Positions 23,601 through 34,441 of a DNA stretch of 64,000 nt are shown one piece after another. A program made the translations under genes and the position numbers. Origin of the DNA: Caecitellus pseudoparvulus (lineage: Eukaryota; Bigyra: Bicosoecida); contig CBFFRQ010000054.1 in assembly GCA_965644315.1 (NCBI GenBank), positions 372,001 through 436,000 on the forward strand. The letters run 5' to 3'. The notes below the pieces were generated by a model that was given only the letters and a program-made list of their open reading frames with translations, was not told the DNA's origin and made no database searches. How positions within the stretch are numbered: position 1 is the stretch's first letter; each line of letters begins with the position of its first letter.

Positions 23601-26600
23601 GGCGTGCGGCTGCTGGCAGTGGCGTCCAGCCACTGGATGGCCGACGCAGCGGCCGCCTTTGCCAATGCGGCGGGGTTCCCAGCGCTGCGCCTGGACACCG
23701 CCCCCTCCCCGCCCGGCGTCATGGGCGCCGAGCAAGTGGAGCGCTTCAACTGTGACGCACGGTGGGCGCTGGCCGTCACCACCGTCGCGCCGGTGCTGGG
23801 CATGGGTCCCGAGGGGGCTGCCTGGTCGGGCAAGGCCGTGCTGGGGGCTGGCGCCGCCCGTGGGGACGTCGGGAACGCCGCCCCCCTGCCTTACACTGCG
23901 GGTGCAGCCGTCGTGCTGGACGCCGCCCCCACGCCTGCCTGTGGCGAGGCACTGCGTGGGCTGCTGCAGCGCCTCTCTGCTGCGGGCGTGTCCCAGGTCG
24001 TGCAGCTGGCGACAGCTGGCACGCTGGAGGAGGGTTCCCTGCGCCTGGCGTCAGGGGGCGGCTCGGCTGCCGTGACAGCGGCAGCGCGGGCCCTGGGGTG
24101 GACCAGCGAGGAGGGGGACGACGCGCCGGACTACCCCTGCGACCCGGCCAGCGTGGGTGGGGCGCATGCCCGCCTGCCCCCAGACGCCGAGGTGCAGGGG
24201 CTGCTGCCGTGGCAGTCCCACGTGCGCAGCAAGGCCATGCACGGCACGTCGGCGGTGTGGGCTGGCACCAACACCAGTGCCGGCGGCATGGTGCCGCCGG
24301 CTGTGCTGGCCGGGGACCACCCCCGCAATGTGGGCGTGGGACCACCCTCCCTCCTGCACCGCCCCGCCGAGGCAGACGCGCTGGCGTCGTCTCTCCTCAG
24401 CATGACCCGCGGCCTGCCGCTGCAAGCCCTGCGGGAAGCCCAAGTGCACGCGCTGCTGGCGGGGTGGGTCCTGCGCCCCGCCGCCTCCCAGCCCCTCGTG
24501 GACATCTCTCGCGTCTCCCCGGGCCAGTACGAGGCGGCGCTGGCCACGGCTCGCCGCCCCGCCCCCGCCCTGGCCTGCACCCACCTCCCCGCCACGCTCT
24601 CCCTGCCTGCCCTGGCTGCCAGCATGCGGGAGCAAGTGGGCAGCATACCACCCCCCACCGCGGACAAGGCCCCCCTGGCTCACCTGTGGCCGGCCGCTGC
24701 CTCCCTCATGCGCACGCACCCCGCCCACCTGCCCTCCTGGCAGGCTAAGGTCACCAAGCGGGCACGCCTGGCGCCAGCCCACGCCCCCAGCGCCGGCAAG
24801 CACCTGTGGTACGACGTACCGCGTGTGGTGGGCGGCAGCGGCGCCCTGGCTCGGGGGCCCATGCGGTGGTTGGCGGGGCTGGTGGAGGAGCTGTCCCGCC
24901 ACCAGGACGCAGGGCTGCTGCACACCTCCCACGTGTACGCGCCGCCCCACCCCGAGCAGCGGTCCCTGTACAGCAGTGTCAGCGTGCTGGGCGACAGCGC
25001 TGCCGCGGCTGGCTTGCGCAACCTGCTGCACCAGCTGGAGCAGAGCGCCATGGGGCTGTACCTGCACCCGCTGCATGTGCGCGCAGAGCAGCGCTTCTAC
25101 GGCCCCGCCGCGGCGGTGGGGGCAGGGGGCGGGACCGGCGCCGCACACAGCGTCGCCGCCCTCACCAGCGGCACGTACACCAGCCAGAGCTTCTACGCAC
25201 ACCAGGTGCCACAGCGGCCTCGGCCGGGGGCGGGTGCACCCCCCAACAAGTACGGCGCAGGAGACGGCGCGCTGTTCGACCGCCCCAGCCACAGCTACGG
25301 CTGGAGCTCCTGTGCCGCCACCAGCCTGCGGTGGGACGAGGAGGCGCCCAGCACCCTCACGGACAAGCCAGTCGCACCGGGGTGCCAGCAGCCCTCCCTG
25401 CTGCACCTGCGCTTCGGCGGCTCCGCAGGCAGCGCCAGCCTGACTGACGTGGCGCTGGAGATCAAGCGCCTGGCGTCCATGCGCACAGCCCTGCCTCGCG
25501 TCACGGCCAGCGTGCAGCAGGCAGGAGGGTGGATGCTGGATGGAGGGGAGGAGGAGGGCGGGTGCCCCCCCCCTGCCAAGGTGCCTCGAGGGGGCGTCCT
25601 GCCGCCCCTCGAGGCGACAGTCGGCGGCCTGCCCACCCGCACCCCGGCTGCCGTCGTGCCACGCCCTCGTAAGCGCCGCCTGGCGCCGCCCTCCGCCGTC
25701 GGGGTGGACTCCTGGGCTGACATGCAGCTGGGCGCGTCCCCGCCCAAGGTGCAGGCCGTGGCGGTGCGCGCCCCCCCCAACGCAGCAGCTGCAGGCGCTG
25801 CCACCAGGGCAGACGCCTTGGTGGCGGCGCCCCTGCGCAAGCGTATGGTGCGGGGCAGCCTGGGCATCGACACGCGCGCTGGCGGCGTGACGCCCCTGCC
25901 TGCCTCCTCCCGCTCCGACTGGGCGCAGTGGGAGGACGCGCTGCTGCTGCAGGTGGTGCGGGAGTTCGGCTCCAACTGGGACCTGGTGCGGGGCGTCATG
26001 GCGGAGCACCCTGCGGCAGTGGCCCACGGCGGTCGGGCAGCTCGGGCCCCCCGCCTGCTGTACGAGCGCCACCGCCGGCTGACCATGGGCGCCGTGGCAG
26101 CGGGGCGCAGCCTGGCCATCGCCAAGCGCGCCAAGAGCCTCAGCGGCAGCCTGGGCACGGCGTACGCGCAGTACGGCGGGGATGTGTCCAGCCTGGGCCG
26201 CGCGCAGTTGCTGTGGGGGGGCAAGCAGCTGGGGCTGTGGCCCCGCCGCCCCGGCTTTGCCCTGGCCCGCACGGTGGCCGACCACGGCTCCGCCCTCGCC
26301 ACGGCCATGCGGGAGGAGAAGCAGATCCCCAGCGTCGTGTCTCGGGACGCCACCGACGCCACGCGACAGGCACACGCGTCCCACGAAGCCAGCGTCGCCG
26401 CCGCCGCCCTGCGCCCCGAGGGGGCCGACGCCGCCGCCCCCACCGGCATCGCGGACGCCTTCTTCAAGGCTGGCGCCGCCTCCCTGCACGGCCGTCTGCG
26501 CGTGGAGCCGTTCCGGGAGTCCAGTCCCTACGTCCTGCAGCACGCCGAGGCGCAGCGCACAAGCGGCGCTGCCGGGGCGAGCGGGGCGGCGTATGCCCCA

Positions 26601-27014
26601 CCCGCCCCTCAGGCCCAGCAGACCTCGGCAGGGCCGCCTGTCACGGGCACCACGACCTCGCGCCGCCTGAAGCTGCGCACGGCTGGCGCAGAGGCCCAAG
26701 CGCCTGCCCCTGCCTCTGCGCCGCCCCCAGCAGCCACTGTGCCGCCGCCACCCGTGGCAGCGCCCCCCCCCGCTGTGCAGCCGCCAGTGCACCCCACCCC
26801 TGCCGCGCCCGTGGCGGGTGCCGCCCCCATGGCAGGCATGGCAGCTATGCTGGGAGGCGGCGGCTCTGCAGACCAGTCCTGGCTCAACGAGGTGGCGCAG
26901 CGCCCCGAGGTGCGCCAGGAGATCAACCGCATCCTGTCCTCGGACGACGGCGACCCCAACGCCAAGGTCACCGCCATCGCCGACTTGCTGCGGCGGTACC
27001 AGCGCGAGACGTGA
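20669..27014 (+). CDS. EP400/SWR1/EAF1-type protein: HSA domain, degenerate SNF2 ATPase lobes, SANT domain
   Basis: Exon 1 (20669-20715) joins exon 2 (20786-27014) across a 70-nt GTACGT intron, giving about 2,091 aa. Residues about 105-145 form an HSA domain (KCHWDYVLEEGQWLATDM), the actin/ARP-binding platform of SWR1, EP400 and EAF1. Residues about 280-600 align with the SNF2 N-lobe (LRPYQRVGLQWLL, then LRRQVQDEAIPPQLP near the lobe end), but motif I is DERGLGKRA where active enzymes have DEMGLGKT, and the DEAH box reads VVDATVG. The C-lobe (about 935-1030) keeps the fold-like segments KFRVLHQLLHEA and ALRLD but lacks the RIGQ arginine finger. A SANT/Myb domain lies at about 1725-1785 (WAQWEDALLLQVV). 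The tail is Pro/Ala-rich. Expected role is a nuclear scaffold of a NuA4/SWR1-like complex, probably without ATPase activity. Confidence 0.8.
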
Positions 27015-27090
27015 CGCAGTGCCAGCGCGCTGGGCACGTCCCACCCCCTCACAATGCATTGCTAGCGCAGGCGCTGACCGTGTGCCACGC

Positions 27091-28832
27091 TCACGCAGAC
27101 GCTGCCAGGGCAGCCTGCCGCACCGCCTCGGCCAGCGCATCCGCTGCCTCCTGGCTGGCTGCCTCAGCGTACACACGCACGACATTCTCCGTGCCGCTGG
27201 GCCGCACAAACGCCCGCGCACTGGGGCCAGCCGCCGCCACCGCCTCGTCTATGGCGGCCTGCAGCGCTGCCGGCTGCTCCAGCCGCGTCTCGGAGGCGTT
27301 GGGCACGAACAGGGAGCGGTCGGGCACCGCCGCCTTGAGCTGGCGCGAGGGCAGGTCGTCGTACAGGCCGTCCCACTCCTGCAGTGTCCAGCCCTGCAGC
27401 ATGAGCACCGCCTCGCAGAACAGGGCGTCTGACACGGCGTCGCCGACGGCCTGGTTGATGAGGCGTGAGGCAGCCAGCAGGCGCCGCGCCGCAGCGCGTG
27501 CTTTGGGCGGCGCTGCTTCGTCTTCCGCCACAGCAGTTAGGCGGGCCAGCACCGCCGGCGTGAACAGCACCGTCCCATGTCCGTTGGCCTCGAAGTACAC
27601 GCCGATGTCAAAGGCCGTGGCGGCGTGGTGCACGTACTTCACGCCGGTCTTGGCCAGCACCACGGGCAGGCCCAGCGTCTTCGTGATGTACGCGGTGCTG
27701 GCTCCATTGGCGTAGGCAGTCTGCACCACGCCCACGTTCACAGCGCCCTCCTCCGCCTGGCCCTGCCCCGGCGTGGCGCAGGGCCACCCCAGGTCCTTCA
27801 GCTGGCTCTGCAGGAACACACTGGCCAGAACAGCGATGGCGTCGCCGTCCAGCAGCGTCCACGTGTCGCCCTTGTAGTAGTGGAACACCACTCGATCAGC
27901 GTCGCCATCCAAGGACGCAGCTGGGCCAGGCGTCACGTCCGTGAACCCTCGTGGGGGCAGGCGCTGCTTCTGTGCGTACTCAGCGCCCGCTGCGTCGTTC
28001 AACAGGGCAGCGTCGCTGCCCTCTGGCGAGTTCACCACCTTCAACTGCACTGGCTGGGGCAGGAGGGGTGCCAGGGCGCTCACAGTCGTCGCACCCACCC
28101 CGTGTGCGCAGTCCACAGCCAGGGCGGGGCGTGGGCCCATGTCCGCCCCCTCCGCCAGCAGGTCTGTCAGCGCCTGGGCCATGAAGGCGTAGTAGCCCTG
28201 CACGCTGGCAGAGGCGTGCAGCGTGGCGTCCGTCGCGTTGGTGGCGCGGACGACGTGGTGCACGACTGGCGTGGGCACGACGCCGATGTCACGGACTGCC
28301 ACGCCCACCAGCGCGACACCAGCGACCACCAGGTCCCGCAGAGCAGGACTGGAGGGGCGTGTGTCGCGCCCCACGACCACGCTGGCGCCACTGCCCTCCT
28401 GCACAGCGGCGGCGGGGGCCAGGGCTGCCAGGGCGGCGGCGGCGTCGTCAGGCGACGCGTTGGCGATGGCGCCGGCATGCACCTCCCACTCTGCAGCAAG
28501 CATGCCGCCATCTGCGTCTACCAACTTCATCCCGTTGTCCTTCACGGGGTTGTGAGATGCCGTGATCATCACGCCCACGGCCTGCGAAGTGGCGTGGTGG
28601 GCGCATGCTCTGCACCAGTGGCCAGGGCTCCAGGCCGACACACCTTGCCCGTCACCTGCGCCCGCAGCGCAGCCAACACGCCCATGCGCAGGCAGACGGC
28701 ATCCAGCAGCCCAGCTTGCATGCGGAACCCTGCCGTGCCGTAGGCGTACTTTGTGCCTGCCGGGGGAGGGGTCTCCTTGAACGCTGCACTCGCAGAAGCC
28801 TGCCAGGCAGGCGCAGCTTGCTCGGCGGCCAT
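27091..28832 (-). CDS. PGM3: Phosphoacetylglucosamine mutase (AGM1/PGM3)
   Basis: Exons 28832-28644 and 28581-27091 with a 62-nt intron give 559 aa, close to the family's usual 540 or so. It interconverts GlcNAc-6-phosphate and GlcNAc-1-phosphate, the step before UDP-GlcNAc formation in the cytosol, feeding N-glycans, GPI anchors and chitin-like polymers. The phosphoserine loop TASHNP appears just after the intron, the metal-binding loop is DGDADR, the sugar-specificity loop EANGHG and the C-terminal phosphate-binding loop RPSGTEN. All expected catalytic residues are present. It is convergent with the EP400-like gene (76 bp between stops) and divergent from the hydrolase gene. Confidence 0.95.
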
Positions 28833-29132
28833 GGCAGCCGCTGCCCAGGAGGACGAAAGGAGAGAGAAGCAACGAGAGGAAACCTTGGACGATGTTCGGG
28901 GCGTGACTGTGCGTTTTGTCTGTTTTGGCGGCTGGGTGGCGGCGGCAGGGGCTCAGCAGGCGAGGGGACGCGCGGAATTTGATGCAGCCAACAATTCTCA
29001 CGCCCCAACACACTCGAAAACCGCCCATTGACGTACACTTTCAAATATTTTCGCCAACACAATAAAAGAAGCGTGTGTTGCGCTTCCGCTTGCCGCCTCG
29101 CTTCGTCGCTGCGCCTTGTGCAGCGGACGGGT
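28833..29132. promoter_or_regulatory. Short divergent promoter region, AGM1 / alpha-beta hydrolase
   Basis: About 300 bp separate the two divergent start codons. The segment 28980-29070 is AT-rich (it includes TTTCAAATATTTTCGCC and AATAAAAG), unlike the surrounding GC-rich DNA, and is the best candidate for a bidirectional core promoter. Confidence 0.4.
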
Positions 29133-30219
29133 ATGTGGCATGCCCGCAGGCTGCCCTTTCTCGGCGCAGCGACAGCAACAGCAGCGGCGGCGCGATCTGT
29201 GAGGCAACTGCGACTTGCTACAATGGGGGCTTCGCAGTCCCTGCCCAAGGTGGCCTCCAGCTCGCTTGCGACGCCCCTGGACGCCGAGCCCCACCTGCTG
29301 CAAGTGTACGTGCCTGGCTTGCGCACAAGCTGCCTGACTGCCACAGCGCACTGCTTCCCTTGCCCCCGCCACCAGAGACGGTCTGCGTGTCGGCATCACT
29401 GACTCCATGCCAGAGGGGGGCGAGGAAGCCACGATCCTGGCTGTGCACGGCTCCCCCGGCAGTGTGCGTGACTGGCGGTACCTGGCGGGGGCCCTGGCGG
29501 AGCGTGCGCCCACTCTGCGCCTGCTCCGAGTGGACCTACCAGGATACGCCAGCAGCTCAGACGAGGCCCTGCATGCTGCGCTGAGCGGCCGGGAAGACTG
29601 GGCCCCCCTCCTCCGCGCCATTGCAGCTCAGGTGGGCGTGCAGACCCCCCTGGTGGTGCTGGGGCACAGCAGTGGTGCGCATGTAGCTCTCAGCTTCGCG
29701 GCAGGGGCAGGGGCGGGGAAAGGCCTGCCTGGTGCTGCAGGGCTGGCCCTGGTAAACCCCATCGGCCTGAGCCCCCACAAGGGCATCTCGCCCTTCTGGC
29801 TGGTCCAAGCCTTGGGCTGGCCGCTCACGTGGACCTGGGCCAAGCAGGCATGGGCGGCAGGCGTGCTGCACCCCCTGTACACCAGCGTGCTCGGCTTCTC
29901 GCCCCGCACGTCAGTGGCGGACGTCAGCTTGAGCCACCGCCGCACGATGCACCTGGACTTTCCCGCAGCCAACGCCGCTGCAGCGACTGTGGCCGACGAG
30001 GGTGTGCCCACCCTGGTGGCATGGACGGCTGACGACAACTTGGTGCAGGAGAGCATCAGCACTCGCCTGGCGCGAGCGCTGCCACACGGGCCCAGACTGG
30101 CCTTCCCCTCAGGCGGCCACCATGCGCAGAAGTTCCACGCTCACGACATTGCTGACGCACTCGCTGCACTTGTGCGAGACTACATCCTCGCCAGCGACAG
30201 CGATGAGGCAGAGGGATGA
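29133..30219 (+). CDS. Alpha/beta hydrolase, probably mitochondrial
   Basis: Exons 29133-29305 and 29376-30219 flank a 70-nt GTACGT intron; joining them restores the frame and gives 338 aa. The N-terminus (MWHARRLPFLGA, then an Ala/Arg-rich stretch) looks like a mitochondrial presequence; an internal Met (MGASQS) could start a second form. The fold is a single-domain alpha/beta hydrolase with oxyanion motif AVHGSPGS, nucleophile elbow GHSSG (Ser), probable acid in TADDNLV and catalytic His in GGHHAQKF. Substrate is not predictable from this sequence. It is convergent with the GCDH gene (97 bp). Confidence 0.85.
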
Positions 30220-30316
30220 GGCCTGCAGGGGGTGCCGTCTGGCCCTGCCTCGTGAGTGGGTGGTGCATTGGGACAGCGGGTGCGGCCAGGTGCCGCTGGC
30301 TGTGTTGACACGCCCA

Positions 30317-31659
30317 TCACACCTTGCCAGCCAGCACGGCGGTCTCGTACGGCGTGAAGGCTGGGATGCCGGTGATGCAGCGGCCCAGGATCAGCGCATG
30401 CACGTCGTGTGTGCCTTCGTACGTGTTCACCGCCTCCAAATTCAACACGTGGCGGATGACGCCGTACTCGTCCGAGATGCCGTTGCCGCCCAGCATGTCA
30501 CGTGCCTCCCGGGCAATGGCCAGCGCCTTCCCGCAGTTGTTGCGCTTGACGACGCTGATCATCTCGGGGGGTGCGTTGCCCGTCTCGCGCTGGCGGGCCA
30601 CCTGGATGGCGCCCAGCGTCCCCAGGCTGATGTCTGTCGCCATGTCCGCCAGCTTCTTCTGGATGAGCTGGTTGGCGGCCAGCGGCGCGCCGAACTGGTG
30701 CCGCTCCATCGTGTACTGCCGCGCAGTGGCGTAGCAGTACTCGGCAGCGCCCAGAGACCCAAAGGCGATGCCCAGGCGCGCTGAGTTCAGGCACGAGAAA
30801 GGCCCGGTGAAGCCCTTGGCCTTGGGCAGCATGGCCGACGCCGGCACCTTGACGTCGTCGCAGAAAATCATGCCTGTGGGGCTGGCACGCAGGCTGAACT
30901 TGCCCTCGATGCGGGGGGCCGTCAACCCGGGCGTGTCCTTGTCCACGACGAACCCTCGCAGGGTGCCGTCCTCCGTGCGTGCCCAAATGACGAACACGTC
31001 GGCGATGGGGCTGTTGGTGATCCAGTTCTTGCTGCCGTTCAAGATCCAGTCACCCCCTGGCCCTTGCTTGGCTGTCGTGAGCATGCCCCCCGGGTCGCTG
31101 CCGTGGTTGGGCTCCGTCAACCCGAAGCAGCCCACGAGGTCGCCGCTGGCCAGGCCGGGCAAGTACCTCTCCTTCTGCTCCTCCGAGCCGAAGGTGTTGA
31201 TGGGGTGCATCACCAAGCTGGACTGCACGCTCATCGCAGAGCGGTAGGCAGAGTCCACCCGCTCCACCTCCCGCGCCACCATGCCGTAGCTGACGATGGA
31301 AGCGCCGACACACCCGTACCCCTCGATGGTCACGCCGAGCAGCCCCAGGGACCCCATTTCGCGGAAAATCTCCCTGTCGAACTTCTCGTGGCGGTGCCCC
31401 TCCAAAGCACGCGGCAACAGCTTCTCTTGGCAGTATGTGTGGGCCGTTGACTGTGCAGGTTGGCGCGGGAAGCGTGACACGGGCGAAGCGCGGAAATTGC
31501 ATGCTCCACACTCACCTCAATCATTCGCTCTTCCTCTGTCAGCAGGGAGTGCCACTGCAGAGGGTCATCCCACTGCAGCTGGTTGCTAGACATGCACCGC
31601 ACACCAGGCACCCCTCGGCGGGCAGCTGCTGCCGCCACTGCGCTTGCGCGGGCCAACAT
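30317..31659 (-). CDS. GCDH: Glutaryl-CoA dehydrogenase, mitochondrial
   Basis: Exons 31659-31516 and 31450-30317 with a 65-nt intron give 425 aa. This FAD enzyme oxidises and decarboxylates glutaryl-CoA to crotonyl-CoA in lysine and tryptophan breakdown in the mitochondrial matrix. The presequence [16 protein letters not shown] supports that location. Diagnostic blocks are [16 protein letters not shown], the FAD/substrate segment [43 protein letters not shown] and the catalytic-Glu loop [15 protein letters not shown]. It is near-identical in motif layout to animal GCDH, and the start was chosen as the only ATG giving a targeting peptide. Confidence 0.96.
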
Positions 31660-31849
31660 GCTGGGCGGGTGCGTCACAGGTGAAGTGAACTGCTACGAAT
31701 TCGCCCCACGAGACAACCCGGGAGACTGGCAACGCATGCAGTGTACAAATGCAAGGACAGGGGGTTCAACTAATTCATTGTTCGTGTGGGCAGATTTGAC
31801 GAGCGAGTACAAGTGGCGGCCGATCCCAAACGCCAAAAGCTGCGCCGCT

Positions 31850-33667
31850 TCACTCAGAAGCTTGGCTGCGTTGCTTGTTGCGGTTCCTGCGCTGCCGACG
31901 GGGCTTGTCAGCACCTGCAACAGACACATCCGACTTGGCTGCCGCCGTCTTGGCGCCGCCCTTCTGACCAGACCCGCCGCTGGCTGCTGCCGCCTTGGCG
32001 CCGCCCTTCTGACCAGACCCGCCGCTGGCTGCTGCTGTCTTGGCGCCGCCCTTCTGACCAGACCCGCCGCTGGCTGCTGCCGTCTTGGCGCCGCCCTTCT
32101 GACCAGACCCGCCGCTGGCTGCTGCCGCCTTGGCGCCGCCCTTCTGACCAGACCCGCCGCTGGCTGCTGCTGCCTTGGCGCCGCCCTTCTGACCAGACCC
32201 GCCGCTGGCTGCTGCTGTCTTGGCGCCGCCCTTCTGACCAGACCCGCCGCTGGCTGCTGCTGCCTTGGCGCCGCCCTTCTGACCAGACCCGCCGCCGGCT
32301 GCTGCCGTCTTGGCGCCGCCCTTCTGGCCAGACCCGCCGCTGGCTGCTGCCGTCTTGGCGCCGCCCTTCTGGCCAGACCCGCCGCTGGCTGCTGCCGCCT
32401 TGGCGCCGCCCTTCTGGCCAGACCCGCCGCTGGCTGCTTGCGAAGACCTCTGGCCACGCTGACTTGTGCCAGCGGGCTTCCTCTCCTGAGCTGAAGGTGA
32501 CTGGGCAGGACGGGTGACCTGCAAGTTGCCTCGACGACTGCCAGCCGTGCTGGCGGGCTGCTTGGACCTGCCCTGGCTGGCAGGCGCCTCAGATCCACCC
32601 CTCCGGCCACGGCCATACCGTTGCCGTGGTTGGGGAGCTGCATCCCCGTACGCGACATCAACCTTCTGCAGCTCACGGGACAACTCCGACACCTCTTGTG
32701 CCAGCTCATCCGCCTGGAAGAGACTCTCCATGTGTGCTTCATACAGCATGCATGCGGTGTCCACAGCACCCTTCCGCCCCAGCATGACGATGTCCAGGGG
32801 GTCTGACGGGCCGGAGCTGCGCACAGGCGCATCACCAGGCCTGGGCAGGGGCGCCCCACGGGGAACGATGTCGATCTGCATCACCTGGGACCGAGACTGG
32901 ATATCACGGATGGTGGAGCCGCCTGCACCCACCACAAATCCAACCTGGGAGCCCACAATGGGGATGCGCTCCACGACAAAGTTCATGTCTGCCTTGGCAG
33001 CCGCCACTGCCCCCGGCGTGCCCTTGATGCGCACAGTGCAGGTGTCCTTGTCAATCACCACACGCTCGATGCCGTCCATGCCCTCCAGGCGGGCAATGTT
33101 CGCGCCGCCCTTGCCAATGACCAGGCCCAGAGCCTCCCGAGGCACCTTGAACTCAGCACGGCGACCCTGGCGCACTTCCTCCTCCACAGACGCCATCTCA
33201 GAAACCAGCCGCTCCTTCAAACGGCGCTGCTCGTGCAGGGCAATCTCTTGCTGCAGACGGAACTCAAGCAGTGCCCGTCCAGCACGCAGAGTGTCCATGT
33301 CCGAGGCTGACACGACGAACTGTGCCTTGCCCTGCCGAAGCACCACGCACTCAACGGACTCCACGCCAGCCTTCTCCCGCACGACATCAGCGAAGCTCCT
33401 CCCGCTCTCCGACATGCTCCAGTCAAACATCTCACGTGGAATGTCCACAGACGCGCTTCGGTGCCCTCGCTGTGCCCTGCCACCACCGCGAGGGGCAGAA
33501 CTTGCAGCGACTGCCTTCCCTCGCCCCTTACCACCAGCACTTCTGCTGTCCTTCCCACCCCGGGATGGGGATGGCGCACCCGCGCTGGGGACCTTCTCAG
33601 CTGGTGCAGTCTGCTTCTTACCGGACCTGCGTCCGCGTCGGGGTCCGGGCGAGCCTGAATCTGCCAT
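31850..33667 (-). CDS. FMR1/FXR-like tandem-KH RNA-binding protein with C-terminal repeats
   Basis: A single exon of 605 aa from the ATG at 33667. After a basic, low-complexity start come an FXR KH0-like helical segment (about 85-160), KH1 with GxxG loop GKGG (about residue 186, in LGLVIGKGGANIARL), KH2 with GAGG (about 246, VGFVVGAGGSTIRDIQ) and a C-terminal strand-helix block (DIVMLGRKGAVDTACMLYEA) laid out like the FMRP segment after KH2. An RG-rich stretch (RQRYGRGRRGG) follows, then eleven copies of a 15-residue Gly/Lys/Ala unit and a basic end. FMRP-family proteins bind mRNA and regulate translation. No N-terminal Agenet/Tudor domains were recognised, which is a difference from animal members. 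Confidence 0.75.
   Translation of the reverse strand: MADSGSPGPRRGRRSGKKQTAPAEKVPSAGAPSPSRGGKDSRSAGGKGRGKAVAASSAPRGGGRAQRGHRSASVDIPREMFDWSMSESGRSFADVVREKAGVESVECVVLRQGKAQFVVSASDMDTLRAGRALLEFRLQQEIALHEQRRLKERLVSEMASVEEEVRQGRRAEFKVPREALGLVIGKGGANIARLEGMDGIERVVIDKDTCTVRIKGTPGAVAAAKADMNFVVERIPIVGSQVGFVVGAGGSTIRDIQSRSQVMQIDIVPRGAPLPRPGDAPVRSSGPSDPLDIVMLGRKGAVDTACMLYEAHMESLFQADELAQEVSELSRELQKVDVAYGDAAPQPRQRYGRGRRGGSEAPASQGRSKQPASTAGSRRGNLQVTRPAQSPSAQERKPAGTSQRGQRSSQAASGGSGQKGGAKAAAASGGSGQKGGAKTAAASGGSGQKGGAKTAAAGGGSGQKGGAKAAAASGGSGQKGGAKTAAASGGSGQKGGAKAAAASGGSGQKGGAKAAAASGGSGQKGGAKTAAASGGSGQKGGAKTAAASGGSGQKGGAKAAAASGGSGQKGGAKTAAAKSDVSVAGADKPRRQRRNRNKQRSQASE
31944..32438. repeat. Eleven tandem 45-bp coding repeats in the KH-protein gene
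   Basis: Eleven head-to-tail 45-bp units, each encoding SGGSGQKGGAK followed by AAAA or TAAA (one begins GGG). Copies differ by a few substitutions and never in length, so the array expands or contracts in frame. There are no spacers, so it is not CRISPR-like. Confidence 0.95.
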
Positions 33668-34441
33668 GGCACGGGAAGGCGTGGTGACGAGGCGTTTCAC
33701 ACAAATCCGCTGCAGTGCTTTGAAGGCACAGTGCAAGCAGGCGCTTGCAGAGCAAACTCAGTCGAGGAAAGAAGCACCACGTCGGCAGGCAGTCACATTC
33801 GATGTTGCTGGGTGTCTGGAATGGTGACGATGACCGTGGAAGGATGGAACCGCCGGCGGCACTCTCACAACGTTTCGTTGCATCATTCACGGGACTCATT
33901 TATATCCTGGGTTCTCGCTAGAACCCTGCATTCGCTCCTCAGTACTTTCAGAAAGCCCTCCACGCATTGTCACTACTCCATTGCTGACCAGCTGGTTGCG
34001 TTGTGGTCCCCGTAAGTGTCTCACCTCCGGCCAGTCACTCTTGTTTGCGCCGTTTGGCTGGCTGTGCCTTTCCTCTCTGCTGTGTCGAAACGCCCAGACG
34101 TGGCCTGGGATGGCTGCCGGCACAACCCAGCTGGATGTGTTGGCGAGAAGGTGGCAGTTTGTGTTAGCATGTCTGTGCCTTCAGAGCCATGCTGTGCGGT
34201 AGGGTGGAGCAACCACACCTGAGCCGCCACTGGCTCAGCTGCGGAATTTGCCATCATCCGCAGCCCACTCTGGTTCCCTCTTGGAGGGAGCTACTCGGCT
34301 CCACGGAGCCCACCCTTCCCATCAAGTGCTTCAGTCTCCCCGGCATTCCCACTGTGTCTATGCGTGTCTCTTGTGTGCACCTGGCCCCACTGCTGACCTC
34401 GCCCTGCCTTCGCAGACACACACAGCAGCACCCCGACAGCC
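33668..34441. promoter_or_regulatory. Divergent promoter region with probable 5'-UTR intron of eS6
   Basis: About 770 bp between the KH-protein gene (minus) and eS6 (plus). A consensus donor GTAAGT at 34012 and a pyrimidine-rich acceptor ending CGCAG at 34415 could bound a 404-nt intron in the eS6 leader, leaving about 26 nt of exon before the ATG. The splice is a prediction from consensus only. Confidence 0.35.

Noticed and set aside
24051-27221. 1,056-aa minus-strand ORF opposite the EP400-like gene
   Set aside because: Composition is Gly/Arg/His-rich with no domain; in high-GC DNA the strand opposite a biased gene stays open by chance. The plus-strand protein has real domains.
31944-32438. 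CRISPR-like array
   Set aside because: Units are contiguous 45-bp coding repeats with no spacers, in a eukaryotic gene frame.
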